Positions 48,501 to 60,500 of a DNA stretch of 64,000 nucleotides are shown piece by piece. The stretch is from Calliopsis andreniformis. Taxonomy: Eukaryota > Arthropoda > Insecta > Hymenoptera > Andrenidae. The notes beneath the pieces were generated by a model, which worked only from the letters and a program-made list of their open reading frames with translations, had not been told where the DNA came from and did not search any database. The translations under genes were made by a program, and so were the position numbers. The stretch lies in NCBI RefSeq assembly GCF_051401765.1, contig NC_135069.1, positions 10,766,501 through 10,830,500 of the forward strand. Reading direction: 5' to 3'. Numbering within the stretch: position 1 is the first letter of the stretch; every line of letters begins with the position of its first letter.

Positions 48501-51500
48501 CGATATTAAATTTCTATTAGAACTTTAAATTCAAAATTGAGGGTAACCTGCGAGAACCTACTCAAACACAATATTTATTGATTTCGTAATGAATGTTAGC
48601 TTCTTAATACAATTTATACTCAGTTTAGATACTAGTGAACTGAGACTTAAATGAGAAGTTTTCATTTTGCTTGAATCAAACATTTTTTTAAGCGATTATA
48701 AAATCAATTTTTTAGAAAAGTGACATAATTTAGCAAATTTTTTGGGAAATCAGTTTGAAATTTTCTGCAATGTACAATTATTAAGTACAACTTAACTAGG
48801 TTGCAATGAAAAAATCTTATTTTGGAATCTAGGTAATAGTATTTGAGTTTTTTGGGTTTGATAAAATTTTTACTTATCTACTGTCAAAACGATAGTAATA
48901 ATTATATTAAAATAGTATATCTAGAATTAACGCTCTTTTTATGTAAAAATACTACAAGTTTAAAATTAATTCTTGTTGGTACTTAGGTATCTTAAAATTA
49001 AGAATTATGGAGGTGTGTCATTCTTCCAAGAAATCGACGATATTTGGTTCTGTATTTAAAGATAATTTTTAGAGCTTATCTTTAAATCTGCTTGTTTTCA
49101 TATTAATCATAATAAATTCAATTTTAATTTCAAAAAATTGATAATATTACAGGTAAGGTTTCTATTCAACATATTGTTACTGAAAAAACAATCCTCTTCT
49201 GAATTATTAAGATTTCTGAAATTTAGATTTTAAATATTAACACAATATGTGTATAGATGGAACAATATGTTGCATTCAGGAGCTACTTCAAAACTATTAT
49301 TTGACTTTAGGAGGGAAAACCCTATTCTTCGTGACTGTTATTATATAATTTTTATTCATGTATGAAATCATTGAAAATTAAATAGTCTTATCCACAAAGA
49401 CTTAAATTTTCAATTTCGCTTTACACGTTGATACTTTTAATTCTTAGCTGTCGTTGACGTGCATGTCATATTATAGCTGCCGTTTTGCATAAGTTCAGTT
49501 AATTACGTTGCGTGATTACATCAGAATACGTGAAACTGATACGCACAGTGATACTCCACAAATTGAATATTGAACGAATGTGCGCATTTACAATTAACAA
49601 GAGGAAACATTGGAGCATTGAATTGCTTCATGTTTAACTGATCGCGAATATATCAGTTGCCCCTTCGATTAGAAGGGTTTGAATAGAAACTGGCAATGAA
49701 AGCGATAACATTGTTATTCGTACTAAACGATCCAAGAAAGAAAATATTAAGTTTTCTATTTGTTGGTAAAGTTTCATAAAAAATGACTCACTGGATCCTT
49801 AAAATTTTCCTAATAAAAAGAAGTTCAGATGATATCCTAACCATTAATGATTAAGTAAAAATAGTTTATAGAGTCTAAAAATCGATTGTGATTAAAAATA
49901 GTGTAGATAATGTTCTATTTAGATTCATTTTTACCTAGAAAATCTATATTATTTATTAGTACCATGTTTATAAAACTTTAGTGAAAAACAGAAAAACTTC
50001 ATCATTGTCGAAACCATATTTTGAAATTTTGAAATTTTCTAACAGAAGTATGTTAGAAATAATTCCCATTCAGCTGTTGCGGATAAAATGTTTTCATTTA
50101 ATGAGAGATTACAGTAATTGGCTATTAAGGATTATGCAAGTAGATGTTGTTTAATTAAATAAAAAGATAAGAAACTTCGGCTACATAGCTTCTAACTATT
50201 TCGTGACCGAATTAGCTCTTTTAGAATTTCCCTTCGTTCATGAAGTGAGTTTCTCTCATTTTTCTTGGTGTAACAAGATCATAAAGGTCATCGAGCAAAA
50301 TGATATCTAATCAAAGTAATTTTATTTCCACAGAAATTAATGCCTACATCGACTGTGATATAACGAAAACCTGTTTCAATGAAACACGAGGGCTTCCAAC
50401 CACTTCACTATTTTTAACTTCTTCTGCCACCCCTTTTATCTCATTGTAACAGTACCCTTTACTCTTCAGAGACTTCTTCATTATTAAAATCCTCGATTCA
50501 GCATATTTCAAGGAAAGGAAAATCGATTCCCGACTTTTAGGCGATTCCAGTCAGACGCGCGAATCTCACGCTTTTATTAATTTGTTGTCCTTGCGTATTC
50601 ACATCCTCTTTGCTCCTTTCTATCCTGCCCCTTTCGCTCGCTGGCGAGGAGTGTACTACCACTGGCAAATCGATAGTTACACGTCCAGAAATAGACCGAC
50701 CACAGAACAACTCCCAAGTCGAGGGCGCGTCGAGTTGCAACGTTGTCGTGATTATGCGGGCCCGCCCTGGAAAACTTCCTTTTTACCCTTATGCGTCACC
50801 CTTTTTACGTCTGAAGTTAAAAGGAACTGCCCTTTAACGAAACTAGCCACATCGCCCAGAATAGCGTCTTCGATTGAAATGTGGAAGCTTATGGGACCTC
50901 GCCCCGATCACGCGCTAATGTTGTCAATGACGTAGACAGATCGATTACCTGGGACAGGGTTGATGCCAGCGACGAATTTATGTTACCCCTTAGATCATAG
51001 GCTGTTTTAGATCGTACATATCTCTGAAAGTGGTGCGTGTAAACTGTTTTTTTATCTTTAATTATGATGCAGAGGGTATAATGGAAAATCGTAATCTCTA
51101 TAAGTGTATTTTGCTATTTTGATCTTAAGCCTTGCACGCCTGACATGATGTACAAGCAAGATTGTATTTTCACTCGTCAAAACTGAACAATAAAAATATC
51201 TTTTTCTTTAGTGGAGTTGCATACTTATATGCAATATTGATTCTCGAATAATATTTGAACTAAAGGTCTGGGTTAGGTTTATTTAGGCATCTATTATTAA
51301 TAAATGTTAAAAAAATTGTTTTCAGTCTGAAAAATTCGATTTTAAAAGGGTTAAAAATATTTTTTAGTCGACAGAAATATTATTTATATTAATATTCACG
51401 AGATTAAGGTAAACGTTCTAGTACCTGGACGCTTAAAATATCAAATGTCCCAGTAAGTGGACAACCTTTTTATGTATTTTTACATATATTCCTGACACTT

Positions 51501-54500
51501 AAATGGTACTTAGTAGCTGGGTATACTACTGTATGACATTATTTTTTGTTTTCTATTAGATACATTAGAATTTAAGTCTAAAATTATATAAAATTAACGT
51601 TTGTGTTCAGATACCGAAATATGATCAGCTACTGGGACATTTACCTTATATTTTCTTAGAAATGTATACGAGTATTTGCAGAAGCGTTGATTAAGGTTCT
51701 GTAATCATATACTTTTGAAAAGATTACCCCAAAATCATTCCTTCAAAGGGAAAGACAGTGAAATAAATTAAAATATCGCACTCCTGCAAAGGAACTATTA
51801 AAAATCAAAGTTTCCAACTTCTGTTTAATTACATAAAGTATTTTCAGACGCATAAATTTACATCATTTTTAATTTTCAATAGACTTTAGTACACTTTCAA
51901 ATAATTCTTAGCTGAAATATATTATATTCTAAGCAATTTTGCAAATAGAAATTTTCGTTTTGCTCTCCTTAAGAATTTTATGTTTTCGATTTGTGACAGT
52001 TGTTTCACGGAAATGTGAAATATTGTAAAGGGTTTTATTGTTGTGATTTGTTTAAAAAAAATCGGCACTGAATTTGAACCAAGTTCGTATGCAATGAAGC
52101 ATTCAACCCTCGTAAAGGTTAAAAGTAGATAGAGTCAGTGACTGCAAATCACTGCGAGTATTTCCCTAACCCCTAACCCAATGTAGATTTAGATATCCTT
52201 CAAGTACCTCAATTTATAGGTCAGTGCACCTTCCATTCACTTATGTTTCGAAGAGATTTAGACTCTATCTTGTAAATTAAAACACGATATAAACACATTG
52301 TTTTTTTTAAATTTTAATTTCAATATTATTTTAATAATTCGAAAAATAATAATAATTTTAATTTTATTCTATTAGATTTATTTTCCATGTAGAAGCACTA
52401 TCTTTTTGCTTGATCCTCCGTTTCTGAAATACATTCTGTATAGTATAGAGTCACACAATGTCTAGTAAAAAATAGTAATTTTTCAAACGGGAAAATTATA
52501 TAAAAATTACAAACATCATTAAATATTGTTCTTAATCAGCATCATACTAAGCTAAGACCACTCAAATACAATTTTTTCGAAAAGTGGTATTCAGGACATT
52601 GAAACATATGAAAAGGTACTGAAAATTTATAAATTAAAGATTTGAATATTAAAAAATTTTTTAAATGAAGATTTGAGAATGTAAAAATTTGAAAACTTAA
52701 ATGATCTTATTGAGAAAATAATGAAAGAAAGACAAATATGAGATACATTAGGTTGTCTCGAAGTAACTGTAAATAAAAAAGGTCAGGCGAATAACTTCAG
52801 GAAACTTCATGTGAATCGTCAAATAAACTTCTTTATTTCTTTGAAGAACAGAAAATAAACTGCGGTAAAGTTTCTTTATAGACATACAGGAACTTTTTGT
52901 TATGACCCAAACAGAAAATGTTCACGCAGTAAAAGAATAACAATAAACAACGTGTGCTTTAGAAAAATGTTAGTTTTTTTTAAAATAAACTTTTTACGTC
53001 GCATCAGCTGCATCTTGTGCTTCATAATACTTAATTTTCAATAACCATTATAGATGTCAATATTGTATACGTCGCACATGTACCTAAAAAATGACAACTC
53101 GAAAAACATAATTTTTGAATTACAGCTATAAATCAGTTCGATAAAACCATTTAATGTAACATATGACTATTTTTTAAGCTAATTATTCAAGTAAGATAAC
53201 TTTCATTAGGTAAAATTACTCTTTATGTCAATATTATGTATTTACCAAATAATTTTCTCCTAAACTCAACTCATACATAGTTTTTTGTTTTCCCTCAAAA
53301 ACTGTCACTTTTGTAATACATGCACGATATGTAGATCAAAACCTTGGCGTCTCATATTTCCTCCCTCTTCTCTACTGGGACCCCTAAGTGACCTCCATCT
53401 TGTTATGCAGAGGGTTAACGCAACAGAAAGGCAATAAAATATATATGATCGAATATGTGGTTTTTTGGAAGTGCATAGAATATACATATAAAACGAGACG
53501 TGGGAGCAATTCCTTCGACGAAAGTAGGTCGCTGTCCGAGATTCAAGGGCTCATTCGATCATTCTCCCCCTGACCTCGCGGACAATTTCAGGTCACACAT
53601 TTATCGGCCTGTATTCGGCGAAAAGCTCCGCCGAAAGAATGTGGTTGAATGGCGTAACGATAAACCGATTTATTTATCGATTTGCAATTTCGATATATTC
53701 GAGTCATGATGATGTTCCAGGGTATTGACAACTTTACTGCGCCAAGGCTGTCTCGAATAAGAATCGACTTTCATATTGTCATGCAAGGAACTTATGATTT
53801 TATTGGTTTGAAAATAGTTCGAAACATATTTCTTTTGTTTCCGCATTTTTAAGTGCAAGTAAAGGCAACACACTTAGACTTTAGACTTTAGACTTTAGAC
53901 CAAGCAAATGAATGCTTTTCTTCTACCACCTTCAGCAGAATTCAGTTATTATGAATGGATATAATCGACAACTGAATGAAAGAGTATTCGTGCTACTTGA
54001 ATTTTGCTGAAGTGAGGGAAGAACGAGTCTCGATTCGCTTTGTTTAAATATTTAAACGCATCATAAGATATGAACGATTTAGTATTTCGATTGCAGTAAT
54101 AGTTTTATTCTTATTAGGGGTGGGTAGAAACCTGATTTTTAAATTCTCGAAACTCAAAATTTTATTTAGTTTTAAAAATTGAAGTCTCAATGAAATTTTT
54201 GTATAAATCTTTATTGTCTACAATTATACAAAACACAGACAAAAATATTTAAAATGGATTCTTATTCAATGACCCTAACATACAAACTGTTTATAGATCT
54301 GATCTACTTCTTTTTTATCGACTATAGTGCTGGATAATTAGAAAAATCGGGAAATACCATCCATGGTTGTGTGATGAAATATTTTTTAAATAATTTCTTT
54401 AAATTTGAATACTTGTTTCTTACTTAGGCGTCGAGAGTTTGGAATCCCGAAAAAGTGCAAAGTTTCGAATTCTCAAAACTTGAATCTTCCTTGGGTTTCG

Positions 54501-57500
54501 AGGTTTCGACGATTTTGAGAAACTCATTCCTAACTTTTGTGTACATTTTTAACGTTACTTATGTACAATGAGTCACTTGAATAATTGCGTTTAATTGGTG
54601 TACATGCATACAAGTTGTACAAATTGCTGCAACAATGACTACTTAAAACTCGTGACTTTGAATTTTACTAAATCCCATCATTCTTTTCACACTGATAACT
54701 CAAATATAACAAACCTTTTACTGAAAGACATACTAATGATAGTGTTGTAATAAATTAACGATATGTACATACTAATGTATATTTATTATTTACAACGAAG
54801 TGACGAAAGCAAAAATGTTTCATTTTTATATTATTTGTGAGTGCAATGAATTTCCACACGATGCATTAAACCACTTAACTCACGACAACAAACGCTAATT
54901 AAACGACCTGGTCAGATAATAAGGTTTCATGGTCGCAATATAGATAGTGACTATTTCTAAAACTCGTCACGTCACGAGTTTAACTTTATGTCATCGTGAA
55001 GTCATCTATATTAATAATATTATTCGAGGATAAGAAAGTCGTTTAATTTTTAGCTATCAGCTTGATAGTTCTGTTTATATACCTTTGAGTATGCTTAGAA
55101 TCAGAAATTTTAATTGTTTTTAGTAATGCATTATTTCTCTAATAATAAATACATGTTTAAGGAATTTGGATTCACTGATAAGAGAGCAAGGTTAAAATCT
55201 AATGCGTTTAGCTTTGACTATAATTTGCATGTCTTCAGGGTATATTTGATATTTTTTAAAGAGATATCTCGAGTCTGTAGAAATCTATCTAGATATACAA
55301 AATGACTTTATATGTTGATGATTATGAAAATTCTCCACATTTTTACTGCAGTTTGTTACTAATAGAAAAACAACATTCTATAATTCGATAATACACCTAC
55401 CTGTTTGCTATTTTAGAGTTTAATTTCATGTTTAAAACTAGCGTTTTTTAGAAATCTATTCATATTAAATAATTATAAAATTAATATGGTGTTAATTGGA
55501 ATATAGAAACGAGATGTGATATATTTCCAACTTTCATTATAAAGCCTGTCATGTTTAAATAAAAGCAATAATAAAAATGTATCACGTAGAATCTATCAAA
55601 CTCCATATCAGTAATTAAAGGTTCAAATGACAGTGTTTTCATGTTCCTTGTAACCTTTTTCTACTCGTTTTATTTTCCATTTTTACTATGCTTATTTGGA
55701 TCAACATGAATGAGGAATAAAATTTGAAATTAAGATTTTAAAGTTAACATATATTTATCGTAAATATTTGAAATGAATATTGCAAACGCCAAATGCCAAT
55801 GGCAATCAAAGATAGTCAACGTGTTAACAATACCGAATATGTATATCTTGCAGCTAAACATAACGTGCGTAGTTAAGCTAATTGATCTTTCATGTAAATT
55901 CAATAAACAGGGTACTAAAAGTGAGTGTCGTGATTAACATGAAAGAGGCTCGAATTAATGCAGCGAGCTACTCAGAGGACGTACTGGCTAGTATATTGCA
56001 GCCTTTACTTACGAATGAAAACGTGAAACACTCGTACATTCTACTAAAGAAAGTGTAAAATTCCTTTTACCCTAGGAAATAGCATTTCCTTTATCTTATC
56101 CATAAATTTGCATATGTTGCCACTGTAATGCTGTTATGAAAAATTTCTTCACATCACACGAACTTGCTTCTGAACGTTATAGCGATTTCATACAAGTTGT
56201 GTTAATTTCTATGCATTATTTACTGCTATCAAAGCTATTATATTTCGTTAAATTAAAGAATAATTAAAGGGCATTATAATGTTACTAAAAAAGAAAAAAG
56301 TTAACATTTGTAGTTTCGAAATAGGAGCATATAAAACAATTCTGATTTATGAAAAATAAATCACTTTCTTAATAATTAATAATATGAAAAGGAAGCCTCA
56401 ATTTTCTCTATCTTTGTTTTCATTTTATTTTAGCACGTAGAATCGCCTTTTAAAAATTTTGACACTTGTCATCGAACGTCCTCTATGGGTAGTGTATTTT
56501 AAATAAATTAATTCGATCTTGAAATACTTCAATTCAATTTATACCACGCTTAAATTTATTTCTAGAATCTACTCCCGTATTTAGATCTTATCAAACCGAT
56601 GAAATTTCTATTTTTCATATCGCACCTTTCATTTAACGACGTATTGGACATTCGAGCCATTAAATATATTGGTTCGAAAATCGAATTCAGTTATCCTAGA
56701 CATATCCTTGATTTCAGTGTGAATATCAACGTCAAGGGTCGTTTTAGAAATGATCTTATTTAAAATTAGAATGAAACACAGAATTAAAATTTAATACAGG
56801 TAAAAACAGTTTAACTCAAAACTAAATACATCGACCATTGTATCGATTGAGCGAACTACTTAAATCTAGATGCTATCACGTAAAAAATTGAAATTATATA
56901 TCCTATTTTTTAATCATCATTAATCTTCTACTCGTGTGAATGTCGTAATAAATCTTAAGTACGGTGACGCAGGCCGTGTCAGTCATGTACAGAAGCAAAT
57001 GCAAATTGTTGTAGCACTTATTACGTTTCCGGTCTACAGATAAGCCAACAACAAGACTGCTGATTCAACTAATTATTCAGAGTTCTATATTTATAAAAAC
57101 GATGATTAAACCGAGTTCTACGCCGATCGTCGAAAACAGTATTTTTAGTAACAAATTCAAGTATCACGATTACATCAGCGTGATTACATCTGATTATGAG
57201 TTTACGGTAAAACTCATTTACATACTGCTTTAAGAACAGCAAAATTAATTTGTCTGAATGGTTTATTAAAGCTTTTTATTGATGTACACAAAGTATTATT
57301 TCTGGCAAGAAAGTTGTACAATACTGGCTAAAGAATTTGCTTCTATTTTTAATAGAAAAGTAGGAATAAACCAAAGATATATAATAAAATGTAATTATAT
57401 TATGAAGATTAATTTTGAGGGCAATATATGTGAATATTTGCATTAATTATTGCTTTTATTCATTATGTATATGTTGATTAAAATAGATGATTTTATTTTA

Positions 57501-60500
57501 GTTCTTTAGTATAAAACAATGTTTAAGAAAGAGTCAATGCAGAACATAGTGTAAACTTTCTACAAGTGCAAGAAAGTATCAGACAACTCTCCACTTTCGA
57601 ACAATTAAAAACGTCAAAATAGCATTAATAATTAATCAACATTTCTCTAATTTGTAGAGCAAGATATATATGGATCCATTCATAGATTTTGTAGTTCAAG
57701 TTCTGTCCAAAGTTTTTCTATTATAGTTCATATGCAATTAGATTATCATCTTCCTATTATAATTTCATAATTGCTTAAAAAATACAGGCACCAAAGATCA
57801 ATAGTTTTCGCCACATTTTACAGAATTAATTCTTCACTACGAATACTTGCCTCCAGAAATATTAAACAGTTCTTCTCTCTTGAAATTACAAAGAATATGT
57901 CTTCAAAGAATTCTTTTTATATTCCAATCGTCGGTTTAGCAAAATAAAAATAATGAAAATATTGCTACTTTGTCATCTTTGCTCTTAATTCAAGTCTTCA
58001 AAAACAGAAAAAATTTGACTCTGTTTTGTAGTCCTTTATTCGATACATTTTTTTTTAAATTAGCTAATATTTTGATTGGCGAATTATAACAAAAATCATA
58101 TTTCGTTTGGATTAAGATTCTATAATACTTGTGTACATCACTTGGTCGTTCTCTATATTGCTGTGGAATCAAAAAATCCAGATGTTCTTTGACAAGTAAA
58201 GGGTACTAACGAAGTCGTACAACATTATATTCGATCAAATAGGATTACTAGTGGGCAATCAATACAATCACGCAATTTATATGTAATTTGAATGACAAAC
58301 TTGTTATTCTGCAAACACAGGCTTACAGTGTCAAGGTGCAAAGTGAATTTGTAATACTAACAAGCTTTTGGAAAAGTTATAATTGCAAAGTTATAATTTG
58401 TAAGACGAGATACGTAATTATTGAAGTAATCATTAAACTATGACTCAGATATTTATTTACTAAAATACAAATTCGAAAATTGAAAACTATAATTTTACTG
58501 GTCTCTTGGAAAATTTAAAGTAGATACATTGCAGTACGTTGTGATACACTTCAGAGTATTTTAGAATATTGTTGGAATTTTGTGAAATATAGACTGTTTA
58601 AATCACCAGTTTCAAAATTTGCATATTAAGTTTTTAATATATAAATATCGTATTCAATGAATTACTGAAACACTATTAATTGGGCATGAAGTGTTACAGA
58701 AAATAGTGTGTTTGGTAAAATTTCATTTATGAACATGCTGTAAGTTAAAAAATATTGAAAATAGACAAACTGGCAACATTAGAAACAGAAAACATTTACT
58801 ATCTTGAAAATTCTTTTATGTTCAAAAATTACTTTATTTTTAAATTTGAGATTGCAATTAATAATACAATATTTGTAAATCTTTTATAAATTCGATCTAT
58901 AACAAAATCCTCTAGAAAAATCTGTTTAATATTCCAAATTTTGAAAACATGCAGAAAATTCTGCCTGTTCAAAGTTTTACATAGAAGAATCCCTTTTCCC
59001 TTAATTTAGTATTTTGGCAAATTGTGTTCCTACCATAAAAATATACATATTATCAAACACCTATATATTATATTATGTGCTCTGTGATAATGCTTACTAC
59101 AATAATACAAAACAAGTTATGAATCCTATGCATCACAGTATCAATGCACGTATGAATGCAAATTAAAGTTTTGTTGCAATTGTGCTTTGTTAAGCATTTG
59201 CAATGGAGTCAATGAAAGGCACAGACATTCGACGCCAGTGGATTCATTTCAACTCTAGTTAACACACTATACGGTCAGAAGTACGTAGCATTTAAAATAA
59301 CAACAGCAAATTCCAAGCGACCCTGAAAATGACGTCAAAAGGGAGTCTTTTTATATGATCGGTTTTGCTCGCTTGAAAGTGCAACTTTTCTCTTTGATAT
59401 TTTCTCCTATCTTTAAACCTAACATAAACTTTTACATGTTCTGCTTATCGTCACAGACTGTACATATTTTTAACGAAAATTTTACATTGTTTATTCATTT
59501 TTATATACTATGCTTTTAAACCAGGGGAAACCATGAAGAAAAATGTGAAAGATATCTGCAATTGAGAACAGATCAGTTCGAATCTGGTTCTGTTGAACAG
59601 AAATTCTGACGTAGAATACAAAATCTCGGATAAAGTACCTTACATAGGCCAATGTGTTATCTTATCTCACATACATGAGTGGTATGTTGTGCAGAAATCC
59701 ATTTCACCCTCAGATTTGAAAAGAGTTTCCTTTGTATGCACCCAAATCCAAACTTATCTGTTCCCAGTTACATCTTTTCTGAGCTACCACTGATAGAAGT
59801 CTTTGATACTATAAATGGTTCAATAAAGAAATCTATTATCTACAAAATATCTCTTTCTGTAAATATTCTTAAAATATAGTTTTCGTTATTGATGCTTTTG
59901 GGTGAAAGTCGTGTTTTTTGGGAAGAAGTTTCCCAATATTTCGGAAGCATTGTAGCTTCAACAGGATTTTGATTGATACGTTGATACTAGTGTGTGTCAT
60001 GTACAGATCCACTATTTACACAAAGCGAAGTCTTTTTAATTGGTTAGCTGGACTAGATTGGAAAAACTTGAGATTGAGTTTAGATGGTATAACGAGGTGG
60101 CTTATATCTTTTTTAACTAGTCAGCTGAACAATTAAAAATTGAAAGGAGGGACTTTGAGATTGGATTTTGATGATAGTTTGTACCTCTGTTGGTTTTATT
60201 AAATGAAACTTTAATAAATAAAATTTTTAGACGAAATTTCTGAAAAAGTGTACCTTAGATTAAAGAACTATCTTCGCTTCGTCGAAAAGAATCCTGTGTT
60301 CTGTTGTCTTCTGGTTTCTTGTAACAGCAGTTGAATACATCTTAATTAAATGCATTTCTTCTGTTCCCTGAGTCGAGTACCATAAAAATAAAAATCTAAA
60401 GAAAATCGCAAATTTTATTCGTAAACCACACTCAGGTTAATGATATTAAAACTTTAATATTTAAAACTGTTCTCTAAGAAACAGCTCTTCTCTGAATCAG

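Noticed and set aside
50582..50935. 117-codon plus-strand frame in the intron 7 island
   Set aside because: No recognised domain, overlapping alternative frames, no convincing splice sites in phase with GDAP2.
59570..59600. GTTCGAATC, a tRNA T-loop-like word
   Set aside because: No A-box, D-arm or matching acceptor stem is present around it, so it is not a tRNA gene.
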